Of a stretch of DNA of 64,000 bases, positions 1-7,427 are shown piece by piece. The position numbers were made by a program, and so were the translations under genes. Source of the stretch: Pseudoalteromonas ulvae UL12 (GTDB lineage Bacteria > Pseudomonadota > Gammaproteobacteria > Enterobacterales > Alteromonadaceae); the NCBI RefSeq assembly GCF_014925405.1, contig NZ_AQHJ01000022.1, forward strand, positions 62,001-126,000, given 5' to 3'. The notes under the pieces are model-generated. The model saw only the letters and a list, made by a program, of their open reading frames with translations. It ran no database searches and was not told where the DNA came from. Within the stretch, counting starts at the first letter, position 1; every line of letters begins with the position of its first letter.

Positions 1-1335
1 TGAAAAATTCACATAACGCTCCATAAAGCTTCCTTGGTAGCTATCACAGCCTTGACTTAACTCCTTCGATAACTCGCTTTTCTTCCAACGATACATCACA
101 AATAAACACACAAGCAGCCCGTTTAACGGCAAGATAGTGTCATAAAAAACATCATACACAATATCAAATAAGCTCTTATTACCGCCTCCGTAGCTGGTGA
201 AATTTGTCAACCATTCGACCATACCAAAAGACACCGTACATAAAATGGTTAATAACCCCATCGAGACCGACAGCACACCCAGTGCTTTTTTACGACTCAA
301 GTTTTTCTCTTCCATCAACGTCGATGTTGGTACTTCAATAATCGAAACCAAAGAAGTAATCGCAGCAAAAAATACTAATAAGAAAAAGATAAACGCAATA
401 ACAGAAGCTCCTAAGTAACCAACATCAGCTTGCAAGGCGAGTAAGATTTTTGGTAAGTAGACAAATATCATCGAAACTGAAGAGTCACTCAATTGGCTAG
501 GATCGGTGTTAGGATTAAAACTGAAAATTGCAGGTAAAACCATCAAACCAGCAATAAATGCCACTAACGAGTCTGTTACAGCCACCATTTTAGCTGCACC
601 AACAATGTCGTCTTTTTTAGATATGTACGAGGCATACGTCATCAAAATCCCCATACCCAGCGATAACGAAAAGAACGCTTGCGACAAGGCCCCGTTCAGC
701 ACACTGGCATCTAGTTTAGAAAAATCAGGCACTACATAGTATTTCACACCAGCCATCGCATTATCGAGTGTCAGCACATAGCCCACCAAACCAATCAATA
801 ATACAAACAACGCAGGCATTAATATTTTTGATGCTTTTTCAATGCCTTGCTTAACACCACCGACCAAAATTAAATTAATAATTACGCCAACCAACGCCAT
901 GTAAATAAATACGGTGGTCGAATTTATAAACGTGCCGAAACTTTCAGGTTGAGCTAGCAAATCTAAATTACCGAGACCCGTTTGGACTAAGTAACCGAAA
1001 ATCCACACAGTAATAACCATGTAGAAAACAGCAATCATAAATGGGGTTAATACCGCTAAAAAGCCAGCCTTTCTCCACCCTTTACTGTTATTTGATAATT
1101 GACGATATGATCCAAGCGGATCTTTTTGAGCATGACGACCCATAGCCATTTCGGCCATCATCACAGGTAAACAAATAAACGCGACAAACAGCGCGTAGGT
1201 CACTAAAAACGCGCCCCCACCATTTTTGGTGGCCGAAACAGGAAATCCCACCAGATTACCAATGCCTACAGCCGAACCTGCAGCAGCTAAAATAAACCCT
1301 AAACGAGAACTAAAATGCTCGCGACTTGCACTCAT
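1..1335 (-). CDS. Sodium-dependent neurotransmitter-symporter family transporter, C-terminus cut by window edge
   Basis: The reverse strand is open from an ATG at 1335 to position 1, giving 445 residues with no stop, so the 3' end lies outside the window. The N-terminus has the family hallmark SRLGFILAAAGSAVGIGN followed by NGGGAF, and about eleven hydrophobic segments follow. Members import amino acids or similar compounds with sodium through the inner membrane. An AAGGG ribosome site lies about 8 bases before the ATG. The usual family motif GN-x-W-R-F-P reads GNLVGFP here, so the arginine that serves as an outer gate in LeuT is glycine. The substrate cannot be told from sequence. Confidence 0.9.
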   Translation of the reverse strand, partial: MSASREHFSSRLGFILAAAGSAVGIGNLVGFPVSATKNGGGAFLVTYALFVAFICLPVMMAEMAMGRHAQKDPLGSYRQLSNNSKGWRKAGFLAVLTPFMIAVFYMVITVWIFGYLVQTGLGNLDLLAQPESFGTFINSTTVFIYMALVGVIINLILVGGVKQGIEKASKILMPALFVLLIGLVGYVLTLDNAMAGVKYYVVPDFSKLDASVLNGALSQAFFSLSLGMGILMTYASYISKKDDIVGAAKMVAVTDSLVAFIAGLMVLPAIFSFNPNTDPSQLSDSSVSMIFVYLPKILLALQADVGYLGASVIAFIFFLLVFFAAITSLVSIIEVPTSTLMEEKNLSRKKALGVLSVSMGLLTILCTVSFGMVEWLTNFTSYGGGNKSLFDIVYDVFYDTILPLNGLLVCLFVMYRWKKSELSKELSQGCDSYQGSFMERYVNFS

Positions 1336-1480
1336 GGAGCGACCCTTCTTTTTATTATGTTATCTCGCCGATGCTAGCAGTGTTCGAGCCCTTGTTTCAA
1401 GCTTTTGTGAAGATTCTTTACATAAGCAAAATAAAACAGAGATAATAGGCCAAATAAGACACACAGCTTAAGGAAGCGCC

Positions 1481-1780
1481 ATGTTATACATGATTTGTTC
1501 AACCGATATTGAAAACTCTCTGCCTCTTCGTAAAGAGGCCCGCCCTGCACACCTCGCTCGCCTAGAGACATTGAATGAGCAAGGTCGTTTGTTTGTCGCA
1601 GGCCCAATGCCGGCCATTGATAGTGACGAGCCAGCAGAGGCCGGTTTTACAGGATCACTGGTCATCGCTGAATTTGCATCACTTGAAGAGGCACGCCAAT
1701 GGGCCTCAGAAGATCCGTATGTGGCTGCGGGTGTGTATGCCGAATCCATCGTAAAGCCATTTAAAAAAGTGCTACCATAA
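1481..1780 (+). CDS. yciI: YciI family protein
   Basis: This 99-residue protein matches E. coli YciI almost along its whole length (recalled): RPAHLARL, then [11 protein letters not shown], then [15 protein letters not shown] and a C-terminal VKPFKKV. YciI is a small ferredoxin-like dimeric protein of the DGPF/YCII superfamily with a conserved His-Asp pair (here in PAHLARL and EDPY). It has been suggested to be an enzyme, but its reaction is unknown. It stands alone, divergent from the sodium symporter at its left. Confidence 0.92.
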   Translation: MLYMICSTDIENSLPLRKEARPAHLARLETLNEQGRLFVAGPMPAIDSDEPAEAGFTGSLVIAEFASLEEARQWASEDPYVAAGVYAESIVKPFKKVLP

Positions 1781-1814
1781 AATCAAAATGTAATCGTTCA
1801 GTTACAATTCATGG

Positions 1815-1857
1815 GTGACTCTCTAAGTTAAGGTAAACCCTTAACAAAAAGAGTCAC
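1815..1857 (+). promoter_or_regulatory. 5' leader hairpin covering the ribosome site of the His-rich protein gene
   Basis: Two nested perfect inverted repeats sit directly before the ATG at 1862: GTGACTCT (1815-1822) with AGAGTCAC (1850-1857), and GTTAAGG (1827-1833) with CCTTAAC (1839-1845). The only purine-rich ribosome site, AAAGAG at about 1848-1853, lies in the right arm, so the fold would hide it. Upstream, TGTAA (1789-1793) and TTACA (1802-1806) form another short inverted repeat that could be an operator. Translational control is inference. Confidence 0.5.
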
Positions 1858-1861
1858 TATT

Positions 1862-2284
1862 ATGAAAACATTAATTCTCAGCAGTATCGTTACTCTATTG
1901 AGTTTCCCCGCTTTAGCCAGCCACGATAGCTGGTACGATGAAGCCAAAGTCATCAAAGTCACTCCCGTTTATAAAAAAACGGTGCAGCATTACAATCATT
2001 CGGCACACCCTTTAACGCATTATTCAGCCGAGCTTAAGCACAATAACGTTAAAGTACGGGTAAAACATCATGGTCATCAGGAGCGCCACCAACATCATAA
2101 ACAACCTAAGCATGATTATCGCCATAATGAATTAGCAGGCTTTAATGTTACCTATAAATATAAAGGAAATGTATTTCATACATTTACCAAGGAACATCCT
2201 GGTCATCGAATAACTGTAAAGCTCAATATCGCGCCCATTCATCACAGTCACCGAAATAAGGTGGGGCATTATTACCCAAAATAA
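1862..2284 (+). CDS. Secreted His-rich protein related to the ends of glycine-zipper 2TM proteins
   Basis: The protein has 140 residues with a clear signal peptide (about 1-19, ending LASHD). The first mature residues (YDEAKVIKVTPVYK) and the C-terminal part (GFNVTYKYKGNVFHTF, then HPGHRITVKLNIAPI) resemble the two ends of glycine-zipper 2TM outer-membrane proteins. The middle, where that family carries its glycine-rich membrane hairpin, is instead a soluble stretch very rich in His and Lys (about residues 42-92). It is probably periplasmic and could bind metal ions; that is inference. It precedes the PepSY/two-component operon in the same direction and is preceded by a structured leader. Confidence 0.7.
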   Translation: MKTLILSSIVTLLSFPALASHDSWYDEAKVIKVTPVYKKTVQHYNHSAHPLTHYSAELKHNNVKVRVKHHGHQERHQHHKQPKHDYRHNELAGFNVTYKYKGNVFHTFTKEHPGHRITVKLNIAPIHHSHRNKVGHYYPK

Positions 2285-2361
2285 GCAAAGTAATTGATAA
2301 ATAAGCTTGAGTTTAACAAGGTATCTTCTTTAAACTGACGGTATCAATGAGGAGAGTCTTG

Positions 2362-2637
2362 ATGCGAACTACACTTTCAGCACACAGAATATGCTTGGTA
2401 ATACTGCTTAGCCTATTACCATTTTTTGCGACTGCTACACCGGATCCACAGGTGAAAGCAGATAAAATGGGCAAGCGCCAAGCAGTCCAAATCGTCAAAA
2501 AGGAATATCCTGGCAAAGTATTAAAAGTGAAAGATCAAGACAAGCACTACAAAGTCAGAGTGCTGCAAACTCAAGGTCGCGTCATTGATGTCAAAGTGAA
2601 TAAAGCGGATGGCAAAGTGAAAAAGGATAAAAATTAA
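2362..2637 (+). CDS. PepSY-domain periplasmic protein
   Basis: Starting from the ATG at 2362, which has AGGAG 7 bases upstream (an in-frame ATG at 2347 lacks a site), the protein has 91 residues. A signal peptide ends near ATATP, and one PepSY-like domain follows (GKRQAVQIVKKEYPGKVLKVK, then YKVRVLQTQGRVIDVKV). Small PepSY proteins commonly accompany PhoP/PhoQ-like two-component systems and are thought to inhibit or tune the sensor or a protease. Its stop codon overlaps the regulator start by one base (TAATG), so it is translationally coupled to the next gene. Confidence 0.85.
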   Translation: MRTTLSAHRICLVILLSLLPFFATATPDPQVKADKMGKRQAVQIVKKEYPGKVLKVKDQDKHYKVRVLQTQGRVIDVKVNKADGKVKKDKN

Positions 2638-3311
2638 TGCGTATTTTAATTATTGAAGATGATCTTCATTTAGCTGAAAACCTTCGCAGCGCCTTAGAAA
2701 AAGAAAAGTACAGTATCGATATCGCAAACGATGGCGAAAGTGGCTTATTTCATTTAACCGAGTACCCGCTTGATTTAGCTGTGATTGATTTAGGCTTACC
2801 TAAAATGGATGGCATCGAAGTCATTAAACAAGCCCGAGCCAACAACGCCGAGCTCCCCATTTTAATCCTCACCGCCCGTGATCGCTGGCAAGACAAAGTT
2901 GAAGGCCTTGATGCCGGTGCAGACGACTACCTGACTAAACCATTTCATACTGAAGAGCTCATTGCGCGCTGTAATGCGCTTATTCGCCGCAGCGCCGGTC
3001 AAGCCAATCCTGAAATGTCTGCAGGCCCTATCAAAGTCAATACTCGCTCTCAACAAGTGTGGGTTAACGATCTCGAAGTGACCTTAACTGGCTACGAATA
3101 TCGAGTGCTGGAATATCTCATGGTCAATCCACAAAAAGTGATTTCAAAATCAGAGCTGACCGAGCATATTTACGATCAAGATTTTGATTTAGACTCCAAT
3201 GTAATTGAAGTATTTGTTCTCAGATTACGCAAAAAAATCGACCCTGATGGCACCATAGCGCCCATTGAAACACTGCGTGGCCGAGGGTATCGTTTGCGCA
3301 GTCATTGGTAA
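2637..3311 (+). CDS. OmpR/PhoP-family response regulator
   Basis: A 224-residue regulator. The receiver domain (1-120) has acidic pocket E7/D8, phosphoacceptor D51 in VIDLGLP, T79 and K101. A winged-helix DNA-binding domain (about 125-224) ends in LRGRGYRLRS. The segment LTARDRWQDKVEGLDAGADD closely matches E. coli PhoP, which makes PhoP the nearest relative among the OmpR group. It lies between the PepSY protein and the kinase, with one-base TAATG overlaps on both sides, so the three are one transcription unit. Mg2+, cationic-peptide or metal sensing would fit the family, but the signal is unknown. Confidence 0.93.
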   Translation: MRILIIEDDLHLAENLRSALEKEKYSIDIANDGESGLFHLTEYPLDLAVIDLGLPKMDGIEVIKQARANNAELPILILTARDRWQDKVEGLDAGADDYLTKPFHTEELIARCNALIRRSAGQANPEMSAGPIKVNTRSQQVWVNDLEVTLTGYEYRVLEYLMVNPQKVISKSELTEHIYDQDFDLDSNVIEVFVLRLRKKIDPDGTIAPIETLRGRGYRLRSHW

Positions 3312-4639
3312 TGCCTGTTATTTCCTTAAAAATTAGGCAAGGGTTTATTCTTGTCTTTTTATTACTGGTGGCCTTGCCGATATTATTTGTTTCTATCGGC
3401 AAGTCTTACTATGCCTCGCTGGTTGATGCGACAGAAAATACCCTCGAAGCCCATTTATATTCGCTTATAGGCGAAGTCGACTTCTCCGAAAATGGCATCG
3501 AAATGCCACAAACCTTGTTGGCACCTGAGCTCAACCGCATCAACTCAGATACCTTTGCCTATGTGTATAAAGATGATGAAAAACAATGGCAATCAGAATC
3601 CAGTATCAACAAAGACGTCCACCCTCAAGTAAGAGCGGACTTACTCGGTGAAAAGCACTATGAAAAAATCATTTTGGACGATCGTGAGTATTGGCAACTG
3701 AGTTTTTCACTCATATATGACACCAATGATGCATCACATACCTTCAGTTTTTACTTACTCAAAGATAACAACGCCTTACTCGATGTCATGCAAGGCTTTA
3801 GACAAACCTTGATTGAATGGCTGATCATCATGGGCATCGTCATTAGTGTCTTACTTATGGTAGGTTTTTATTGGAGTAGTCGCCCTCTTCGGTTACTCGA
3901 TCATGAAATTATGGCGATTGAGTCTGGCCAACATACTGAAATAGCGGGCCATTACCCTGTAGAGCTGCGTAAAATCCAGCAAGATCTCAATTTACTGTTA
4001 GAGTCACAACGCCGGCAAAAAGAGCAATATCGTAAATCGCTCAGTGACTTAGCTCATGCGCTTAAAACCCCCTTAGCTGTACTCAAATCCAGTGAACAAG
4101 CATTAAGTGCCGAAAACAACGAACAACTCGATCGCATCAATCATATGATTGAACATCAGCTCAAACGTGCCGCCAGTGGTGCAACCGATACTTGGAAAAA
4201 GCACACTTTAGTTGCGCCTGTTGCGCAATCGATTTTAAATGCCATGAGCAAAGTTTACCGTGACAAAGGGATTAATATTGACCTAGTCTGTTGTGAGAGT
4301 GCACAATTTTTAGGTGACAAGACCGATTTAATGGAAATTCTCGGCAACCTGATCGACAACGCATGCAAAGCCTGTGTCAATCAAGTTCAGGTTGTTATCG
4401 ATGATAAAATCAATCAGCTAACGGTAGCAGTGTCCGACGATGGACCCGGTATTAAACCTGCCGATCGTGCCAGTTTAACTGAACGAGGTAAACGCCTCGA
4501 TAGTTATGAAGCAGGCCATGGTATCGGCATGGCCATCGTCAACGACTTAGTCAGTGCCTATCAAGGGCAGTTAACCATCAGTGATAGCCCGTTAGGAGGC
4601 GCTTTATTTAATGTTATATTCCATAAAACGAATTGCTAG
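3311..4639 (+). CDS. PhoQ-like sensor histidine kinase
   Basis: The ATG at 3311 overlaps the regulator stop, so the protein has 442 residues. TM1 is at about 10-30, a periplasmic sensor domain at 31-165, TM2 at 168-188, then a HAMP-like linker. The H-box DLAHALKTPLAVL carries H249 and is the PhoQ form (ALKTPLAVL) rather than the usual HELRTPL. N, G1 and G2 boxes of the ATPase domain follow (LIDNACKA, DDGPGI, GHGIGMAIV). It should phosphorylate the upstream regulator. The following gene starts inside its last 29 bases. Confidence 0.92.
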   Translation: MPVISLKIRQGFILVFLLLVALPILFVSIGKSYYASLVDATENTLEAHLYSLIGEVDFSENGIEMPQTLLAPELNRINSDTFAYVYKDDEKQWQSESSINKDVHPQVRADLLGEKHYEKIILDDREYWQLSFSLIYDTNDASHTFSFYLLKDNNALLDVMQGFRQTLIEWLIIMGIVISVLLMVGFYWSSRPLRLLDHEIMAIESGQHTEIAGHYPVELRKIQQDLNLLLESQRRQKEQYRKSLSDLAHALKTPLAVLKSSEQALSAENNEQLDRINHMIEHQLKRAASGATDTWKKHTLVAPVAQSILNAMSKVYRDKGINIDLVCCESAQFLGDKTDLMEILGNLIDNACKACVNQVQVVIDDKINQLTVAVSDDGPGIKPADRASLTERGKRLDSYEAGHGIGMAIVNDLVSAYQGQLTISDSPLGGALFNVIFHKTNC

Positions 4640-5015
4640 TATCGTCTGTGCCACGCTCGCGTTTTTGTGTTCAGGCTCAGTGTCTGCTTTTGATGATGGC
4701 TGCCAAGATGAAAAATCAACCAATCCGCGTTATATCCGCTGCCTCGAAAATAAAATCGCAGAGCAAAAGCGCACGACCGAAACCTATGTGAACAAAATCA
4801 GCTTAAATTTAGAAAAAAAGCAAACTGAAACAGGCAATGTCCAGTTATTAAGAGTGTTTAAACGGTCAGAACAAGAATTTGACAAATACTTAGAAGATAG
4901 CTGCCGCTGGCGCTATCTTAATCTTTTGCCCGATACGATTGCAGCGGCGATTACCTATAAACGCTGTGAACTCCAATTACGACAATTTCATGCCGAAACG
5001 CTAAAATTCAAGTAA
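4611..5015 (+). CDS. Secreted LprI/DUF1311-like protein
   Basis: A 134-residue protein with a signal peptide (cleavage after VSA-F). Four conserved cysteines and the pattern RSEQEFDKYLEDSCRW resemble the DUF1311 domain of the lysozyme inhibitor LprI. Its start lies 29 bases inside the kinase gene in another frame, with AGGAGG at 4594-4599, so it is coupled to the two-component operon and may be part of its output. The lysozyme-inhibitor role is an inference from a weak family match. A terminator follows at 5038. Confidence 0.65.
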   Translation: MLYSIKRIASIVCATLAFLCSGSVSAFDDGCQDEKSTNPRYIRCLENKIAEQKRTTETYVNKISLNLEKKQTETGNVQLLRVFKRSEQEFDKYLEDSCRWRYLNLLPDTIAAAITYKRCELQLRQFHAETLKFK

Positions 5016-5037
5016 GCGCTTTGTAATTCAGTGCATA

Positions 5038-5074
5038 AAAAAACGCCGGCTTAGCTTATAAGCAGGCGTTTTTT
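5038..5074. terminator. Bidirectional rho-independent terminator
   Basis: AAAAAACGCC (5038-5047) pairs with GGCGTTTTTT (5065-5074), with a GCTTA/TAAGC inner stem. The A and T runs serve both strands between the convergent LprI-like gene and AI-2E transporter gene. Confidence 0.9.
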
Positions 5075-5083
5075 ATTAGGGGC

Positions 5084-6178
5084 TTATTCTGCCGGAGCTT
5101 TTGTTTCTTGCTCGATTTGCTCTGGGCACAATTGCTCAATGACACTGCCTTCTTCATCACCTGAGCCTAGTAATACAGCAAGCCAACGGCCATCATCACT
5201 CGCCTCTAAACCAATTTTGACAATCATTGTCAGCGGAACCGACAACAACATACCGACAGTACCCAGTAACCAACCCCAAAAAATTAACGATAAAAACACC
5301 ACTAAGGTCGATAACCCTAATCCTCGGCCCATGTATTTCGGCTCGATAACATTACCCATCACCATATTAATGGCGACATATCCCACAGCCACCATGCTGG
5401 CCACTGCTGGCCCTTGTAAAATTAACGCCAATAACACTGCCGGGACTGCTGCAATAATCGACCCAATATTTGGAATGTAATTAAACATAAATGCCAACAC
5501 CCCCCACAATACAAAGTAATCCACATTTAAGATCCACAGCAATAATCCTGCACAAAAACCAGTGGCTAAACTGACTAACGTTTTAATTGCCAGGTAAGCA
5601 TTGACTGACTCTAAGAAGCGATCTATTTGCTTCATTTTCATATCCGGATCGTCTAACGCCAAATGCACTTTTTTACTGATCACCGGCGCTTCAAACAACA
5701 TAAACACCACAGTCAATATAATCAGAAATAAATTCGTCATCACTCCTCCCACACCAGCAAGCATGTTCGAAGCCATATCAATCACTTTACCCGGATCAAA
5801 TAACTCTAAAATCTGTTCTTTGTTGAGCAAAATATTATAATTAGCAGCCACATCAACTGCCCAAATAAATTCTTGCTGCAACTTCACTTTATATTCAGGA
5901 ATATTACGAGAAAAGTCATTCACCGACTGACCCACTAAGCCAGCTAACGACATACCAAGCAGCACGATCAGTAAAATCACCAACACTACCGCCACCCCTT
6001 TTGGAATACGGTAACGCGCAAAAAAGTTAATCAGGGGATTACAAATAATCGCCAAGAATAACGATAATAAAAAAGGCACTATTACTACGCTCGCAGCCTT
6101 TACCCCCGCGAGCACAACTACTGCAGCCGCTAAAATAAGCAAGCGTTTGCCTATCCCTGATAAATTAGGTTGAACCAT
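5084..6178 (-). CDS. AI-2E family transporter (TqsA/PerM type)
   Basis: A 364-residue integral membrane protein with about eight hydrophobic segments, and the family signature FMFNYIPNIGSIIAAVPAVLLA followed by NVIEPKYMGRGLGLS. E. coli TqsA carries the same NFIPNIGS motif and exports the quorum signal AI-2; other members export other substrates, so the cargo here is open. The C-terminal tail is acidic. AAGGAA lies 5 bases before the ATG. It appears to be a single-gene unit. Confidence 0.92.
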   Translation of the reverse strand: MVQPNLSGIGKRLLILAAAVVVLAGVKAASVVIVPFLLSLFLAIICNPLINFFARYRIPKGVAVVLVILLIVLLGMSLAGLVGQSVNDFSRNIPEYKVKLQQEFIWAVDVAANYNILLNKEQILELFDPGKVIDMASNMLAGVGGVMTNLFLIILTVVFMLFEAPVISKKVHLALDDPDMKMKQIDRFLESVNAYLAIKTLVSLATGFCAGLLLWILNVDYFVLWGVLAFMFNYIPNIGSIIAAVPAVLLALILQGPAVASMVAVGYVAINMVMGNVIEPKYMGRGLGLSTLVVFLSLIFWGWLLGTVGMLLSVPLTMIVKIGLEASDDGRWLAVLLGSGDEEGSVIEQLCPEQIEQETKAPAE

Positions 6179-6440
6179 GTTGTTTCCTTAAAGTCATGCT
6201 GTTGGCTTATTACTAAGCTCAAGATACTCATGGATACTAAGGTAAAAGCCACATAAAATAAATCGCTTAGCTATCAATAACCGACTGTTTAACCTGATCA
6301 GATCTAAACCCATCACCGTATTAGATAAAAAACACTGCAAATACAAGCTCGTCAAAAAACAAAATAGGTACAAAGTCTGTTATGTTATCGATTGCTTAAC
6401 TACACTGAAGGATATGATCTTGCTCTCAGATGTGAAAAAA

Positions 6441-7334
6441 ATGAATATTTTAATTACAGGTGGAACCGGGTTAATCGGTACTAAGCTGGTTCAATTCCTA
6501 AATAATCATCATCACGTGACGGTCCTCACCCGGCAACTTGATAAAGCCTACCAGATCAATGGTCACCAAGTGCAAGCTGTCACTGCTCTGTCGCAAATTA
6601 ATTTTAATAATATTGATACCGTGATTAACTTAGCTGGTGAACCCATTGCCGATAAACGCTGGAGCGCCAAACAAAAGCAAAAAATAGAACAATCACGTTT
6701 TACCATTACTCAAGCATTGGTCGATGGGATCAACGCCGCCGATACTCCGCCCCATACATTTATTTCTGGCAGTGCCATTGGTTATTATGGTCGTCAAACA
6801 ACTCAAGTTGATGAAAGCCATACCGACTATTTTGATGAATTTAGTCACCAGCTGTGTAAAAAGTGGGAGCAAATAGCACTCGGGGCGAAAACCGAGCAGA
6901 CGCGGGTTTGCCTGCTTAGAACCGGTATTGTGCTGTGTGATAAAGGCGGAGCCCTACAAAAAATGTTACCAGCCTTTAAATTGGGGCTTGGCGGCCCTAT
7001 TGCCACTGGGCAACAAATGATGTCGTGGATCCATATTGATGACATGATCAGTGCTATTTTATTTATCCTTGAAACACCTAATTTGCAAGGGCCCATTAAT
7101 GCGACGGCTCCCAATCCCGTCAGTAATGCGCAATTTAGCCATGCTTTGGCGAAAACAATTCGTCGTCCTGACTTTTTAACTATGCCTGCTGCTATATTGC
7201 GACTGCTATTCGGAGAAATGGCCGACCTACTCGTCCACGGTCAAGCAGTGAAACCTCAAGTGTTGCTTGATTCTGGCTTTCGTTTTCATCACCAATACCT
7301 AAATGAAGCGCTGCAGAGTTTATTAAATAAATAA
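6441..7334 (+). CDS. yfcH: TIGR01777 family epimerase/oxidoreductase (YfcH)
   Basis: From the ATG at 6441 the protein has 297 residues and begins MNILITGGTGLIGTKL, a Rossmann NAD(P)-binding motif right at the N-terminus as in E. coli YfcH (an in-frame ATG at 6414 would add nine residues). Conserved family motifs are VINLAGEPIADKRW, FISGSAIGYYG with the catalytic YxxxK region altered to GYYGRQT, and RTGIVL. A C-terminal domain (DUF1731-like: HGQAVKP, then LLDSGF) is present. The family belongs to the extended SDRs, and the physiological substrate is unknown. Confidence 0.9.
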   Translation: MNILITGGTGLIGTKLVQFLNNHHHVTVLTRQLDKAYQINGHQVQAVTALSQINFNNIDTVINLAGEPIADKRWSAKQKQKIEQSRFTITQALVDGINAADTPPHTFISGSAIGYYGRQTTQVDESHTDYFDEFSHQLCKKWEQIALGAKTEQTRVCLLRTGIVLCDKGGALQKMLPAFKLGLGGPIATGQQMMSWIHIDDMISAILFILETPNLQGPINATAPNPVSNAQFSHALAKTIRRPDFLTMPAAILRLLFGEMADLLVHGQAVKPQVLLDSGFRFHHQYLNEALQSLLNK

Positions 7335-7351
7335 TCGCCGTTTTTTCCATT

Positions 7352-7380
7352 AAAAAAGGTGCATTATATGCACCTTTTTT
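7352..7380. terminator. Bidirectional terminator between yfcH and ybbP-like gene
   Basis: AAAAAAGGTGCAT pairs with ATGCACCTTTTTT around a three-base loop. A perfect stem with A and T runs serves the two convergent genes. Confidence 0.92.
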
Positions 7381-7427
7381 AGTGTTTATTTTTAAGCAGA
7401 GCTTGTAAGTACTGCTTATTCCAAAGA

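Noticed and set aside
1374..1749. Reverse frames over yciI
   Set aside because: yciI matches its family over the full length, so the opposite frames are shadows.
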